In this document: positions 11,031-23,586 of the stretch, one piece after another
Numbering within the stretch: the stretch's first letter is position 1
Layout: every line of letters starts with the position of its first letter
From: an uncultured Enterobacteriaceae bacterium
Lineage (GTDB): Bacteria; Pseudomonadota; Gammaproteobacteria; Enterobacterales; Enterobacteriaceae
DNA: 35,537 nucleotides
Assembly (NCBI GenBank): GCA_947631255.1
Contig: CANRKT010000038.1
Location: 1-35,537 of the forward strand
Reading direction: 5' to 3'
Position numbers and translations under genes: made by a program
Notes under the pieces: generated by a model
Databases searched by the model: none
The model's input: only the letters and a program-made list of their open reading frames with translations
Told to the model about the DNA's origin: nothing

Positions 11031-12476
11031 TCAGGCAGTGCCACCAATAGTCAGATTATCCACTTTCAGAGTAGGCTGGCCGATTCCTACTGGCAGACTT
11101 TGACCTTCTTTTCCGCAAACACCTACACCATGATCAAGAGCCAGATCGTTACCAACCATGGAGATCTGTTGCATCGCTTCGATCCCGGAGCCTATCAAGG
11201 TTGCCCCTTTAACCGGTGTCGTCACTTTACCCTTTTCAATCAAATAGGCTTCAGAGGTAGAGAAAACGAATTTACCGGAGGTAATATCCACCTGACCGCC
11301 ACCGAAATTAGGCGCATAGAGGCCATACTCCACAGACTCGATAATGTCTTGTGGGGTAGACTTTCCTGCCAGCATATAAGTGTTGGTCATACGCGGCATC
11401 GGTAAATGTGCGTAGGACTCACGACGACCATTACCGGTTGGTGGTACACCCATCAGACGTGCATTCATCTTGTCCTGCATATAGTTCTTCAGGATACCGT
11501 TTTCAATCAGCACGTTGTATTGACCCGGTACACCTTCATCATCAATGGCCACTGAGCCTCGACGATTAGGCATTGAGCCATCATCGACAATGGTACACAG
11601 CTCTGACGATACCAGTTGACCCATTTTACCGCTAAACACTGAAGTGCCACGACGATTGAAGTCACCTTCCAGACCATGACCGACGGCTTCGTGCAGCAGC
11701 ACACCCGGCCAGCCAGCACCCAGTACCACTGGCAGCATACCCGCTGGGGCTGCAACAGCAGACAAATTAACCAGCGCCATGCGTACCGCTTCTTTTGCCC
11801 AGGCATCAGCACGAACTTCACCGTTAACATTTTCCAGGAAGTATTCGTAACCAAAACGGCCACCGCCTCCTGTAGAACCACGTTCACGTTTTCCTTCATG
11901 TTCAACCTGGACACTGACTGATAAACGCACTAACGGACGAATATCCGCCGCCAGTGTGCCATCAGTTGCAGCAACCAGGATAAGCTCATAAACACCTGTC
12001 AGGCTGGCGGTGACTTCTTGCACACGGCTATCGGTGGCACGCGCCACGCTATCAACACGTTTCAGAATGTCGAGCTTCTCTTCCCGGGTCATACTGGTTA
12101 ACGGGTCAACACTGGTATAGAGCGTACGGTGTTGTACTGCTCCCAGTGTCTGGATACGTCCATTACCTTGCTCACTGACGATGCTGCGTGCAGCATGACT
12201 GCTTTGTTCCAGCGCCAGCAGGCTAATCTGATCGGCATAGGCAAAACCGGTTTTTTCACCGCTAATCGCGCGAACGCCTACTCCCTGATCGATATTATAG
12301 GAGCCATCTTTAATAATACGGTCTTCCAGCACCCAGGATTCATGATAGCTGGACTGGAAATAGAGATCGCCATAGTCAAGACGACGCTCTGATAACTGAC
12401 CGAGAATGGAAAACAGATCTTGATGGGTTAAGCCATTCACAGACAGCAATTGCTCACTTACCAGGTTCAGACTCAT
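11031..12476 (-). CDS. tldD: metalloprotease TldD
   Basis: Subunit of the cytoplasmic TldD/TldE (PmbA) heterodimeric metalloprotease, 481 aa as in E. coli. The zinc-binding signature HEAVGH lies at residues 262-267. The known enzyme degrades unfolded peptides, processes microcin B17 precursor and takes part in degrading the CcdA antitoxin. The partner gene pmbA/tldE is not in this window, as usual. It is the last gene of a long minus-strand run (mreBCD-maf-rng-yhdP-tldD), 136 bases after yhdP. No missing motifs. Confidence 0.97.
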   Translation of the reverse strand: MSLNLVSEQLLSVNGLTHQDLFSILGQLSERRLDYGDLYFQSSYHESWVLEDRIIKDGSYNIDQGVGVRAISGEKTGFAYADQISLLALEQSSHAARSIVSEQGNGRIQTLGAVQHRTLYTSVDPLTSMTREEKLDILKRVDSVARATDSRVQEVTASLTGVYELILVAATDGTLAADIRPLVRLSVSVQVEHEGKRERGSTGGGGRFGYEYFLENVNGEVRADAWAKEAVRMALVNLSAVAAPAGMLPVVLGAGWPGVLLHEAVGHGLEGDFNRRGTSVFSGKMGQLVSSELCTIVDDGSMPNRRGSVAIDDEGVPGQYNVLIENGILKNYMQDKMNARLMGVPPTGNGRRESYAHLPMPRMTNTYMLAGKSTPQDIIESVEYGLYAPNFGGGQVDITSGKFVFSTSEAYLIEKGKVTTPVKGATLIGSGIEAMQQISMVGNDLALDHGVGVCGKEGQSLPVGIGQPTLKVDNLTIGGTA

Positions 12477-12612
12477 CGTTTCGATACTCTTATTACTTAT
12501 CGCTCAAGGCGAAAAAGGGGGGAACTTTGGATAATTCAAATCGCAGCGGCTCTGCACATTTGAAATATATGAATATAGCTTTGAGTTTGTGGGTACTTTC
12601 CCACTCGTCAAA

Positions 12613-15600
12613 TTATCTGGCTTCGTTAATTTTCGGCTGACGAAATATTTCATCGACTTGTGGTTTATCCATCGGACCAGTAATGCTGTAACGCAGGATA
12701 GAAACCTTGCTCCATAATGGACTCAGTACCTTGCTCGCCGCAAATACCGCTGCGCCAACAATAGGGTTGACGGCAAATGCCGTCGCTACACTGACTGTGG
12801 CAGAGATTTCCGGTGCGGCAATCGCTTCCAGATTAAGCTCACGTCGCACCAAATCGACTTCACCTTTAATGGCGATATCCGCTTCCAGACCGTCAACCAG
12901 TGTATCATCGGTATGGACAATACCCTCTTTTATCCATGCAGTACTGCTGATACTGTCATAATAGAAACCGCTGCCGAAGGTATCTCTGAAGTCAAAACGT
13001 AATTTACGCAAGAGTGCATCAAAACTCACAAGGCGGAGTAATTGTCCCGCACGACCCGTGCCAACAGACTCGATTTTGCCACGCCCCAGTGACATTTTCA
13101 AAATACCACTCAGTGAGCTTTCATCTGGTTTCCAGGGGACATCACGCCAGTGCAAATCGTAGTTTACATCAAAAGAAGACTCCTGGAGAGGAATGCTAAC
13201 ACCAAAGAAACTGGCTGCCTGACCGATTTTCTGGCCGGTAAGACTGCCTTTAATGGATGTGCGGATACCTGCGGATTGATTAACCCATTCACCTTCAGCG
13301 GTTAATCGGGCGAATCCGGCATCTATCAAACCGTTTTCCAGCAGTAAAGTATCACCTTTAACAATTAAATCACCATCAATACGGCCATATTTTTGTCCCC
13401 ACAGCCAGCACTCAGCACAGCGCAGATCCACACTGGGCCAGTTGCGGAAATCGATAGCTGACGACGAAAAGGCTCCACTATCATTACCCTTATCACTTTT
13501 CATCGCCCACTCTGGGTTAAAGTAAAGATAGCGGATATCAGCCTGCCAGGCGGCACTATTATGCATTTCCAGCGTAGCGTTAAGTTCTCGTCCTTTAGCC
13601 ACGACAGTTGCGCCACCTGATGTCTGTTGCGTCGTCAGACTCAAGTCATGCCACTGCTGCCCACCCAACGTCAGAACGGGGGTATGCAATGTCACCTTCT
13701 GAGGTAACACGATTGTATTATTGGCAACATGCGCTTTATTCTGGCTTGATAACCCCAGCCATTGCTCTCCCGCGATAGCCGATAAATAGAGCTCGATGCT
13801 ATTTGAGTCAGGCAGTGTGGGGATGCTTTTGCTGTTCGACGCCCAAATAGCGCTATCAAGCGTCAGATTTTTATTGAGCAACCAGCGACTGGCAAAGTGA
13901 TTTTCCGTTCCCGCATTTCCGCTCAGGGTAAACTCTTTTAATGACCCGTTGACGGCAATATTTACCGGTAAAGCGGTTCCCGCTGACTTATTCAAGGGAG
14001 CAGGTAAGTGGCTGCTTATATGCTTTAGGTTACCCGCCAGACTGGCCTGATAGTTAACGTCACCATGATAAGGGAGTGAAATATCGACTTTCCCGGTCCA
14101 GCCCAGACGGCCATCGAGTTTCTGAGTGATAGCATCGGGCAATACATCCAATTTACCCGGCAGCCAGTCCCCGTTCATATTGACATTAATTCGGTAATCT
14201 TTTTCCCCTGTCAGGGTAGAAAAATCAATATTAACCGGCTGATTAAACCAGCTTGCCTGTAACGGTCCACTGCGCAAATCCCCATTAGCAAAACTAAACT
14301 TCCCGCTTAAACGGTGAAGCGTACTTTTCAGGGGTTTAATCAGCAGGTCATTGTTCTTCAGAGTGACATCGCCGCTGGCCTGGGTCATTTCACCCTCAAG
14401 CGGAATATCAAGATGTAAGCGAGCATTCACATCACCGCTAATTTGCAGTTCATCCAGTGCCGCAGCCAGGGAATCATCAAGAGGAGTTTCTTTAAAGTAG
14501 GGCCCCACTGCGGCACCCGGGCCATTAATATCAGCATCAATCAGGAGTTTGTCTTTTCCATAATCAGGAATATCTGCCGTTAAGTTACGCGCAGTAACGC
14601 CTCCCAGAGCGACCTTATCCGCCTTCATCCACAGACCCTGATTAAGAAAATCGAGAGTGATATCAAGGTCTTTCAGCGCTGGCCAGTCTGGCTGAAAAGC
14701 AAAGGTCGCATCCCGTAGTGGGACATAAACCTGAAACTGGCCTTCATTATCATTGAAAGGGAATAAACCAGGATCACCCCCCAGTACCAGCGTCGCATCA
14801 TCCGACTGCCCGCCCTGGATTGCACCACTCAGATAATCAGTAAGATCTTTGCCCATCAGATTTTCTGGGAAATAACGCCAGGCTTCTGCAGCATTATTGG
14901 TCCTAATTCCGGCCAGAATGCCTAACCAAGGCTCGCCTTGTGTCGGTTGCAGATAACGGAAATCCCCTTTTGCCCAGACTGCCAGAGCCTGAACATCAAT
15001 ATTTTTGCCCTCGAGTTCAAAACCTTCAGCATCTTTTTTCCACAATAATGACGCCGTGCCTTTGGTGATTTCCAGTGGTGCACGAAATACCGTTTCATAG
15101 GGCATTTTGCCATCAACAACCTGGAGATCGAGTTTGCCGTTCATCACACTTCCACTCACCGTTCCGGATAAGTGTTCGACGCCCGGTAGCAGCTTCCATT
15201 GATTCCAGCTGATGTTATTCCAGCTCGCCTGCATTCGTGTCTGGTCCGGGTGCTCCAATGGAATATCCAGCGCCAGCATCGAGACATGACCTTGCGGCTG
15301 CATGGTTTTCCAGACCGATACTGCATCAGGTGAAAAGCCTGTGGCAATGGGCAGTAATCCATTGAAATTGGCGAGTTCCATATTACTGGCACGGACCCTA
15401 ATTTCATCCCCCCGGGCTTTATCTTGTCCGTACAGCCAGGCAAGTTCCAGCCTCCCTTTTGGCCAGGCGTGGTTATCAAGCGTAATATTCGTGTCAGGAA
15501 TAACCAGCTGCCAGCCCGAAGGTTCACGGCGGATCTCTGCTGTCAGATTATCGACTGAAAGATGGTGTTCAGTCTTCTTCTCGCTCTCCCAGCTTGCTCC

Positions 15601-16398
15601 ACCTTGTTTCAGCCAGATATTCCCGCCGCGGATCTCCCCACCGTTAATATCCATCCAGCCTTCAAGGCTAAAACGGGCACTTTGTAATGAGAGATTATCG
15701 GTCATCCAGCGGCTGAACCAGGGTTTGACATCAACGTCATCAGCTTGTAACCAGATTTTGCCGCTGTCTAACAGCCCATTTTCATCCCGTAGATCTAAAC
15801 GCACATTGGCAACACCATGCTGTCCGTTAAAGCTCGACAAACTCACCATACCTTCAGCGCGGTGGCGGCTCTGGTTATTAAGCCAGGTGAGCTGCGGAAT
15901 GGAGAGTTCAGCTCGCTCTCCTGAAAGCGTCAGAAAACTAAAGCGGCTGTCACGAAGATCAAAATGATCGAACTGACGTAAGAAAAGATCGCTGATTTTG
16001 CTGGCTTCCAGCCCACCACCACTCCCATCTGAACTGATCGGGGTATTGATGTGCATTTGCAGCTGATAAAAGGTGAGATCGCGAAACTGCCAGCGGGCAT
16101 GCAATAAACTTTGCCAGATATCCAGCCCCAGTGTGACGCGTTTAATACTCAGCGAACCTTCTTCCTTCAGAGGGGCATGAATATCTTCAACATTGAGGGT
16201 CGGACCAAAACTTTGCCAGCTGGCTTCAAGATGGCTGGCTTCAACAGGCACACCTGTCACCTGCTCTATTTTTTCCAATAGAGCAGGACGCCACGCATTA
16301 AGATGCGGTAACACTAACCTGAGGGCGCTAATCAACAATGCAACAATAACAATCAGCCCCACGCCAGTGAGCAACAGTATGCCTGGCAGTCGCCTCAC
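12613..16398 (-). CDS. yhdP: AsmA-like envelope lipid-transport protein YhdP
   Basis: Very large AsmA-like protein, 1261 aa (E. coli 1266). The start is a GTG at 16396-16398, preceded by AAGGAG at 8 bases. The overlapping ATG at 16398-16400 is out of frame and runs straight into TGA. An N-terminal membrane helix (about residues 5-28) anchors a long periplasmic beta-rich region, followed by a conserved hydrophobic C-terminal segment (PIVGAAVFAASKVLSPLW). In E. coli YhdP, with TamB and YdbH, forms bridges that move phospholipids to the outer membrane. It also affects cyclic enterobacterial common antigen and permeability. It lies 49 bases downstream of rng. Confidence 0.95.
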   Translation of the reverse strand: MRRLPGILLLTGVGLIVIVALLISALRLVLPHLNAWRPALLEKIEQVTGVPVEASHLEASWQSFGPTLNVEDIHAPLKEEGSLSIKRVTLGLDIWQSLLHARWQFRDLTFYQLQMHINTPISSDGSGGGLEASKISDLFLRQFDHFDLRDSRFSFLTLSGERAELSIPQLTWLNNQSRHRAEGMVSLSSFNGQHGVANVRLDLRDENGLLDSGKIWLQADDVDVKPWFSRWMTDNLSLQSARFSLEGWMDINGGEIRGGNIWLKQGGASWESEKKTEHHLSVDNLTAEIRREPSGWQLVIPDTNITLDNHAWPKGRLELAWLYGQDKARGDEIRVRASNMELANFNGLLPIATGFSPDAVSVWKTMQPQGHVSMLALDIPLEHPDQTRMQASWNNISWNQWKLLPGVEHLSGTVSGSVMNGKLDLQVVDGKMPYETVFRAPLEITKGTASLLWKKDAEGFELEGKNIDVQALAVWAKGDFRYLQPTQGEPWLGILAGIRTNNAAEAWRYFPENLMGKDLTDYLSGAIQGGQSDDATLVLGGDPGLFPFNDNEGQFQVYVPLRDATFAFQPDWPALKDLDITLDFLNQGLWMKADKVALGGVTARNLTADIPDYGKDKLLIDADINGPGAAVGPYFKETPLDDSLAAALDELQISGDVNARLHLDIPLEGEMTQASGDVTLKNNDLLIKPLKSTLHRLSGKFSFANGDLRSGPLQASWFNQPVNIDFSTLTGEKDYRINVNMNGDWLPGKLDVLPDAITQKLDGRLGWTGKVDISLPYHGDVNYQASLAGNLKHISSHLPAPLNKSAGTALPVNIAVNGSLKEFTLSGNAGTENHFASRWLLNKNLTLDSAIWASNSKSIPTLPDSNSIELYLSAIAGEQWLGLSSQNKAHVANNTIVLPQKVTLHTPVLTLGGQQWHDLSLTTQQTSGGATVVAKGRELNATLEMHNSAAWQADIRYLYFNPEWAMKSDKGNDSGAFSSSAIDFRNWPSVDLRCAECWLWGQKYGRIDGDLIVKGDTLLLENGLIDAGFARLTAEGEWVNQSAGIRTSIKGSLTGQKIGQAASFFGVSIPLQESSFDVNYDLHWRDVPWKPDESSLSGILKMSLGRGKIESVGTGRAGQLLRLVSFDALLRKLRFDFRDTFGSGFYYDSISSTAWIKEGIVHTDDTLVDGLEADIAIKGEVDLVRRELNLEAIAAPEISATVSVATAFAVNPIVGAAVFAASKVLSPLWSKVSILRYSITGPMDKPQVDEIFRQPKINEAR

Positions 16399-16447
16399 AT
16401 CTTTCTCCTTGCTATTACGGCGTAATGCACAAATCCCAAGGGAGGAT

Positions 16448-17917
16448 TCACATCATAACCACATCAAACTGCTCCTGATTGTAGAGCGGTTCTATCTGTA
16501 CTTTGACCTGTTTGCCAACAAAGATTTCAACCTCAGCCAGCGCATGAGATTCATCACTTTTTAGCGCTTCACCTACGGCAGGAGAAGCATAAACCAGGAA
16601 ACGATCGGAGTCATAAGCATGGTGAACACGAACCACTTCACGCATGATTTCATAACAGACTGTCTCAACACTTTTTACCGTACCACGACCATGACAGCTT
16701 GGGCATTCATTACACAAAACATGTTCAACACTTTCGCGGGTCCGTTTACGGGTCATTTCAACCAGACCAAGCTGTGAAAAATTGCTGATCCCGGTCTTTA
16801 CCCTGTCTTTACTCAGCGCCTGTTCAAGAGAATGCAGTACCCGGCGGCGATGATCTTCATTACTCATATCGATAAAATCGATGATGATAATTCCGCCGAG
16901 ATTACGTAGCCGTAGCTGGCGTGCAATAGCTTGTGTCGCTTCGATATTGGTATTAAAGATAGTGTCATCAAGATTACGGTGACCAACAAACGCCCCGGTG
17001 TTGATATCCACAGTCGTCATAGCTTCAGTCTGATCAATCACCAGATATCCGCCAGACTTTAGCTCAACCTTACGTTCCAGTGCACGCTGGATCTCATTCT
17101 CAACATCATAGAGATCGAAAATCGGCTGACGACCACTGTAGTGTTCTATTTTACTGGCCGTCTCCGGCATATATTCTGCCGTGAACTCCAGCAAACATTC
17201 ATAAGTTAAGCGAGAGTCAACACGGATTCTGTCCAGCGCCGCATCAGCAAAATCCCGTAATACACGCTGCGCCAGAGCCAGTTCACCGTATAACTGATAG
17301 CGAGTCTGATTGCGTTTTTTGCGTTCGCTGACCTTGGTCCATACTCGTTTCAGATATGCTGCATCAGAGGCTAAATCGCTTTCACATACCCCTTCGGCAG
17401 CAGTACGAATAATAAATCCACCCAGCTCATCGCAATAATCGCTGACGATACGTTTTAAACGCTCGCGTTCTTCTTCGCTGTCAATACGCTGAGAGACCCC
17501 AACATACGAGGAACCGGGCATAAATACCAGATAACGAGAGGGTAAAGTGATATCTGTGGTCAGTCTGGCGCCTTTAGTGCCTAAAGGATCTTTGACCACT
17601 TGCACCATCAGATCCTGCCCCTGGCGCACCAACTCTGCAATATCGCGGACGTTGAAATTTTTCTGTTCTTCACCCGCGACGCACTCAGTATGGGGCATAA
17701 TATCGGATGCATGGAGAAATGCTGCCTTATCAAGGCCAATATCTACAAATGCCGCTTGCATACCGGGTAGGACTCGACTCACACGACCTTTGTAAATATT
17801 TCCGACAATCCCACGACGTGACTCACGTTCAATATGGATTTCTTGCAGTATTCCGCCGTCAATATAAGCGACCCGCGTTTCTGATGGGGTCACATTGACC
17901 AATAATTCAGCCGTCAT
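16448..17917 (-). CDS. rng: ribonuclease G
   Basis: Endoribonuclease of the RNase E/G family, 489 aa from the ATG at 17915-17917 ([13 protein letters not shown]), the E. coli length. A longer in-frame start 12 codons upstream would lie inside maf and lacks family support. An S1 RNA-binding domain (about residues 38-120) precedes the DNase I-like catalytic domain with the magnesium aspartates D304 (VDINTG) and D347 (IIDFIDM). Zinc-link cysteines lie at C402-C408 (CNECPSC). It matures the 5' end of 16S rRNA and degrades certain mRNAs such as adhE. It overlaps the end of maf by 11 bases, suggesting translational coupling. Confidence 0.97.
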   Translation of the reverse strand: MTAELLVNVTPSETRVAYIDGGILQEIHIERESRRGIVGNIYKGRVSRVLPGMQAAFVDIGLDKAAFLHASDIMPHTECVAGEEQKNFNVRDIAELVRQGQDLMVQVVKDPLGTKGARLTTDITLPSRYLVFMPGSSYVGVSQRIDSEEERERLKRIVSDYCDELGGFIIRTAAEGVCESDLASDAAYLKRVWTKVSERKKRNQTRYQLYGELALAQRVLRDFADAALDRIRVDSRLTYECLLEFTAEYMPETASKIEHYSGRQPIFDLYDVENEIQRALERKVELKSGGYLVIDQTEAMTTVDINTGAFVGHRNLDDTIFNTNIEATQAIARQLRLRNLGGIIIIDFIDMSNEDHRRRVLHSLEQALSKDRVKTGISNFSQLGLVEMTRKRTRESVEHVLCNECPSCHGRGTVKSVETVCYEIMREVVRVHHAYDSDRFLVYASPAVGEALKSDESHALAEVEIFVGKQVKVQIEPLYNQEQFDVVMM

Positions 17918-18500
17918 CTTTTCCTCGTCGATTCCGTAACGCGTGAAAATCACTCAGCAATTCATTTGTTTCCACCAGCGGTAGCCCCACCACTGCATGA
18001 TAACTGCCATTTATTTTTCGGACAAAAGCGCCGCCGAGGCCTTGGATACCATAGGCACCGGCTTTATCCATAGGTTCACCACTGGCTATATAGTCAGCAA
18101 TATCCTGTTCCGACAAATAACGAAACATAACCTGAGTTATCACCAGACTTTCCAGCACTTGAGCGCTGTCTGCAATCGCCACCGCTGTCATCACATTATG
18201 TTGCCGTCCTGATAGCTGACGCAGCATATGAGCGGCCTGTTCGGTACTCTGCGGTTTTTCTAATATTTCGCCTTCGAGCACTACGATGGTATCAGCCCCA
18301 AGCACAGGGAGGTCTTGCTTAGCCATCATCACTCCGGCCTGGGCCTTTTCACGCGCCAGACGTCGAACATACTGCTCGGCATTTTCATGCGGCTGTCTTT
18401 GTTCGGTAATGCCTGGGACTATCTGCTCAAAGACCAGACCCAGTTGAGTCAATAATTCCTGACGACGTGGCGATCCAGATGCCAGATATAACGTAATCAT
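17907..18500 (-). CDS. yhdE: dTTP/UTP pyrophosphatase YhdE (Maf family)
   Basis: Maf-type nucleoside triphosphate pyrophosphatase, 197 aa as in E. coli YhdE. The family signature [10 protein letters not shown] is at residues 8-17 and the active-site region [10 protein letters not shown] at about 69-78. The known enzyme hydrolyses dTTP, UTP and modified pyrimidine triphosphates and is thought to keep them out of nucleic acids. It is linked to septum inhibition when overproduced. It sits between mreD (8 bases upstream) and rng (overlap of 11 bases), as in E. coli. Confidence 0.95.
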   Translation of the reverse strand: MITLYLASGSPRRQELLTQLGLVFEQIVPGITEQRQPHENAEQYVRRLAREKAQAGVMMAKQDLPVLGADTIVVLEGEILEKPQSTEQAAHMLRQLSGRQHNVMTAVAIADSAQVLESLVITQVMFRYLSEQDIADYIASGEPMDKAGAYGIQGLGGAFVRKINGSYHAVVGLPLVETNELLSDFHALRNRRGKDDG

Positions 18501-18508
18501 AATTACCT

Positions 18509-18997
18509 TTATTGCACCGCGAATTGTTGGCGAACTTTACGCATTAGCAGGAAAATCCACGGCCACAGAATACCGTTGATCGCACTGCTCCAGAAAACAG
18601 CTGGCTGGAAATCGATATTGGCATTTAAAAAACCTGACCAGAAAACAATCAGATTAGCCACTAGTGATAACAAAATCACGACCAATGCTTGCTGCCATAA
18701 AGCAAGATTGCGGAATAACTGATATTTCAGCGTGACCAGATAAGCGACAATACTCAGTGCTAATGCGCGTACTCCCAAGGTGGAACCGCTGATTAAATCC
18801 ATAATCGCGCCCATCAAAAAACCAGTTCCGACATTCACACGATGTGGTAAAGCCAGTATCCAGTATAGCAGTATCAGTAATACCCAATCTGGCCGGTATA
18901 ATTTCAAATTATCTGGCCAAGGCATCACTTCCAGCAACAGCGCAATAAGAAAAGAGATCCAAATGACCCAACGTCCCTGGCTACGATAACGGCCCAC
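18509..18997 (-). CDS. mreD: rod shape-determining protein MreD
   Basis: Integral membrane protein of the elongasome, 162 aa as in E. coli, with about five predicted hydrophobic helices. The start codon is GTG, whose first base is the last base of the mreC stop (TAGTG), indicating tight translational coupling. MreD works with MreC, RodA and PBP2 to organise lateral wall synthesis along MreB filaments. The final helix and the basic tail ([12 protein letters not shown]) are typical. Confidence 0.96.
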   Translation of the reverse strand: MGRYRSQGRWVIWISFLIALLLEVMPWPDNLKLYRPDWVLLILLYWILALPHRVNVGTGFLMGAIMDLISGSTLGVRALALSIVAYLVTLKYQLFRNLALWQQALVVILLSLVANLIVFWSGFLNANIDFQPAVFWSSAINGILWPWIFLLMRKVRQQFAVQ

Positions 18998-20031
18998 TAG
19001 CGGCTCCCTGCCGGGGCTGGGGTACGAGGGGGCGCTGGAGCTGGTGTTACTTCTGAGGTCGGCGCAGGAGCTGGGGCAGGTGTTACTTCAGGCGTCGGCG
19101 CAGGAGGCCCCATTGCATCTGCGGGGGGTAATACTTGCGGCATCATTTGCATCAAACGTTCGTTAGCGACACGATGAACTTCATGAGGAGCCATAGGTGT
19201 CAGGCCCTCTCTGTCAGCCCCCCATAGCAATAGCAAATAACGTAAACGTTGCAATCCTGCGGTTGGACGGGCCTGAATAACCGTATAAGCACGCTGGGTA
19301 TCCAGTTTGACTGAAGACACCACACCGACCGGATAACCTTCAGGAAAACGTCCGCCCAGTCCGGAAGTCACCAGCACATCACCCACACGAATATCTGTAT
19401 TGGCAGGTAAATGTTCAAGTTGCAGGTCATCCGTACACCCCGTACCAGAGGCCAGTACCCGAATATCATTGCGTAATACTTGAATCGGCAGTGAATGCGT
19501 AGCATCACAAATGAGTAGTACCCGGCTGGTGAATTTTGCCACCGCGATAACTTGACCGACTACGCCTTTATCACTGATAACCGGCTGACCTTCGTAAACA
19601 CCATTCACACTGCCTTTATCAATAACCACCTGATCACTATAGGGATCACTCCCCGTAGAGATGACCTGGGTGACCATTTTTTGCTCGTCCTGACGCAAAG
19701 GCGAACCGAGAAGTTCGCGCAGACGAGTATTTTCCTGCCGATACTGGCCTAACATCAGCAGTTCACTGTTCTTCAGGATCAGTTCCTGACGTAAAACACG
19801 GTTTTCACGTTCCAGCTGGCTACGTGAAGTTAATGTCTGAGACACATTGTCCAGTAATTCACGAGGGCCGTTAGAAATAAAATAGAAAGGGCTAACAGCT
19901 GTGTCCAAGTATGTTCGAATCTGACTGAACACCCCTAAGCGACTGTCGGCAATAATGACGCCGAGCGCCACCAAAACCGCCAGAATAAGGCGAATTTGTA
20001 GCGACGGGCCACGGCTAAAAATGGGCTTCAT
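18997..20031 (-). CDS. mreC: cell shape-determining protein MreC
   Basis: Bitopic periplasmic scaffold of the elongasome, 344 aa (E. coli 367). It has a cytoplasmic N-terminus ([12 protein letters not shown]), one membrane helix (about 12-29), a coiled coil (about 65-110), then the conserved beta-rich domain that binds and activates PBP2. From about residue 310 the tail is proline/alanine-rich and carries a 12-residue tandem repeat ([12 protein letters not shown] then [12 protein letters not shown]), matched by a 36-base DNA repeat at 19043-19114. The tail is poorly conserved in this family, so the repeat probably does not impair function. It lies 64 bases after mreB with a hairpin in between. 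Confidence 0.95.
   Translation of the reverse strand: MKPIFSRGPSLQIRLILAVLVALGVIIADSRLGVFSQIRTYLDTAVSPFYFISNGPRELLDNVSQTLTSRSQLERENRVLRQELILKNSELLMLGQYRQENTRLRELLGSPLRQDEQKMVTQVISTGSDPYSDQVVIDKGSVNGVYEGQPVISDKGVVGQVIAVAKFTSRVLLICDATHSLPIQVLRNDIRVLASGTGCTDDLQLEHLPANTDIRVGDVLVTSGLGGRFPEGYPVGVVSSVKLDTQRAYTVIQARPTAGLQRLRYLLLLWGADREGLTPMAPHEVHRVANERLMQMMPQVLPPADAMGPPAPTPEVTPAPAPAPTSEVTPAPAPPRTPAPAGSR
19043..19114 (-). repeat. 36-bp tandem repeat in the mreC 3' end
   Basis: GGTGTTACTT at 19043 recurs at 19079, and the following GTCGGCGCAGGAG recurs at the same 36-base period. Two imperfect copies encode two Pro/Ala-rich 12-residue units in the MreC tail. Being a multiple of three, changes in copy number would keep the frame. 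Confidence 0.7.
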
Positions 20032-20059
20032 AGGCTATGTGTATTCCCGAACCAACGAG

Positions 20060-20084
20060 CAAGGGAAGCCGTCAGGCTCCCTTG
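20060..20084 (-). promoter_or_regulatory. hairpin between mreB and mreC
   Basis: CAAGGG (20060-20065), one bulged A, AGCC, loop GTCA, GGCT, CCCTTG (20079-20084): a 10-bp stem in the 64-base gap, 11 bases after the mreB stop. No U-tract follows on the minus strand. It may be an attenuator or RNA-stability element that lets mreB be expressed more highly than mreCD. Confidence 0.5.
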
Positions 20085-20095
20085 TACGAAGCTTA

Positions 20096-21443
<1,348 letters not shown>

Positions 21444-23384
21444 TTAAACCGAATATCTTTGAGAATATTTTTTCACGTTATTGTCGAGTAACTGTGCAGC
21501 GGCAATAAAATCACCTTGCGCGCCTGCTATACCATTATCCATCAGGGTCTGCCATTCACTCAGCGTTCTTACACCTGAGGCAAACACATGTGCACGCGTT
21601 CCATGACAGGCTTCAACTAAACTCTGTAGAAAAAGCTGATTTTCTGTCTGTGTACCAATATTTCTCACGATAGCAGGATGCAGTTTAATTAACTCAATAT
21701 CCAGAACCTTAATATAAGAGGTACTGGCGACCGTTAATCCCGCGTGAATAACCGCTATTCGCCCACCTAATCCCGTGATGTGTTTGATTATTGGACGTAA
21801 CAGACTGATGTGTTGACATACATCTTCCTCTGCAAGTTCAAAAATAATCCGCGAACGCTGTGATTTTTCACATTGCATCAATGAATTTCTAATCCAGTCC
21901 TGAAAAGAAGAACGCATTAATGAATCAATAGAGACCTGAATCGCAAGGGTTTCTTCTGGCCAGAATCGCAGCAATGGCAGTAAGCGGGAGATAATCAGCT
22001 GATCATATTGCCCAGACAAACCGAACTGTTCAACCATCGGCATATACTCATCAGACAGTATCTCCTGCTTCCCATCAAAAATACGGCACTGGATATCTCG
22101 ATGAACCACAACCCCCTGACGGTTAACAACCGGAGTTTGATAAAATCGCGGCCCGCCTTGTTTTAAGGTTTGTTCCAGCAAAGTACGCCATTTCACACTT
22201 CCTCGTCCGGTATCAGGCAAACTTTCGTCATAGACACACCAATTATTTGTCCCCTGTAACGCTGCATTCCTGGCTGCAATTTCAGCCTGCTCCATCACCA
22301 GCTCTTTCGTTTGTCCATTACGCCAGGCACAGATACCGATATGCAAGACATTGTCCTTATCGACGATCCGGGTAGGGGGCAGAGCATCAATACGATGAAG
22401 TAACTGGCTGGCAAAGCCATTGGCATCTTTCAAACTACGGTGTGGTAGCAGTACCGCGAAATCATTGTGCAAATAACGCGCCAGAATCGCACCCGGGTAG
22501 CGCATTACAAATGTCGATAACAGATTAATCAGAGTGAACTGATAGTCCTCAACAACTTCACTTCCCCAGAGCTCTCGCAAGTGTTCAAAGTCTGGTAGTC
22601 GAAGGATCATAGCCATACCATGGACATCAGCCTGAGTATGCTCTTCTAAAAGTATCGAGAGTTGATTGTCGAAGAATTGTCGATTACTGAGACCCGTTTT
22701 TGCATCCTGAGCCGCAAAAGCACGGATTAACGTATCCAGACGGTTGCGTTGTTCATTTGCCGTCTGTAAGTCAGACAATAACACATCTAACGCCTTGCTG
22801 ACTGACTCTGGATATTCCGGAGCCGTACCTTTTGCTTCAATATCTCGATCGCCTTCCAGAATTTTACCCGCCCGCTTTTCCAGTAACCTCTGCCCCGACA
22901 GTGCGCCCCTTAACCAGTATAGGAACCACAGCAAGATAAAAATGGTAATCGCCATCGCAACGATAAAAGGGATAACCGGGAACATAGAGTGAAAATAGTT
23001 CGTAATCACATCCTGATAAGTCAGACTGATACGCATGCCTGGATGATGAATTGAATGAACAGTGATATTACGCAGGTCACTATGGGGTATTTCCGACAAG
23101 AGATCCGCGGGGAGTGGGTATCTGAAGATCTCACCTTTTTCATTATTCAGACGAATTTCGGTGATATCAGACTGCATCATCTCTTCATTAAGCCAGGACC
23201 CGAGGGTTTCGGGTGATGCCGCAACTAAATGAATGTCAATCATCGATGCTACCGCTCTCACCCTCTGTTCAGTTTTTTCCTGAATGAGGCATAAAAAGCT
23301 CAATGAACTGCCAGCCAAGGTAACAATAACTATTGATCCGGTTAACAAGGCTATGAAAAATAAAAGCTTTGTTGTTAATTTCAT
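21444..23384 (-). CDS. csrD: RNase E specificity factor CsrD
   Basis: Membrane-bound regulator that targets the small RNAs CsrB and CsrC for decay by RNase E, 646 aa as in E. coli. Two membrane helices (about residues 7-30 and 134-158) flank a periplasmic loop. They are followed by a HAMP-like linker, a GGDEF-type domain (about 220-390) and an EAL-type domain (about 400-640). Both signature motifs are degenerate: the GGDEF site reads LHNDF (305-309) and the EAL site reads CRIFD (433-437). Cyclic di-GMP synthesis or hydrolysis is therefore not expected, as in known CsrD. In E. coli glucose-specific EIIA binds the EAL domain to link it with carbon status. Confidence 0.95.
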   Translation of the reverse strand: MKLTTKLLFFIALLTGSIVIVTLAGSSLSFLCLIQEKTEQRVRAVASMIDIHLVAASPETLGSWLNEEMMQSDITEIRLNNEKGEIFRYPLPADLLSEIPHSDLRNITVHSIHHPGMRISLTYQDVITNYFHSMFPVIPFIVAMAITIFILLWFLYWLRGALSGQRLLEKRAGKILEGDRDIEAKGTAPEYPESVSKALDVLLSDLQTANEQRNRLDTLIRAFAAQDAKTGLSNRQFFDNQLSILLEEHTQADVHGMAMILRLPDFEHLRELWGSEVVEDYQFTLINLLSTFVMRYPGAILARYLHNDFAVLLPHRSLKDANGFASQLLHRIDALPPTRIVDKDNVLHIGICAWRNGQTKELVMEQAEIAARNAALQGTNNWCVYDESLPDTGRGSVKWRTLLEQTLKQGGPRFYQTPVVNRQGVVVHRDIQCRIFDGKQEILSDEYMPMVEQFGLSGQYDQLIISRLLPLLRFWPEETLAIQVSIDSLMRSSFQDWIRNSLMQCEKSQRSRIIFELAEEDVCQHISLLRPIIKHITGLGGRIAVIHAGLTVASTSYIKVLDIELIKLHPAIVRNIGTQTENQLFLQSLVEACHGTRAHVFASGVRTLSEWQTLMDNGIAGAQGDFIAAAQLLDNNVKKYSQRYSV

Positions 23385-23586
23385 TCCAGTGTTAACCCTG
23401 ATAAGTAAATATAAAACACCCTATTATCGACCCTAATTACAGAGAGGTTACGGTAGATAAATCCAAAAATCGCCAAATATAGCGATAACTATCGACATAT
23501 TCATTGAGATGAGTCTTCATTGCACCTCAGAATTCAGTATAGATTGTTAAGTCTGTTTACAATGTAAAGACCATCAGGAGTCAACC

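Noticed and set aside
15302..15967. 221-codon plus-strand frame inside yhdP
   Set aside because: Antisense to a well-conserved AsmA-like protein. Composition follows the yhdP codons and no family is recognisable.
21444..23384. Active cyclic di-GMP enzyme (GGDEF-EAL)
   Set aside because: Both signature motifs are degenerate and length and context match CsrD, so catalytic activity is unlikely.
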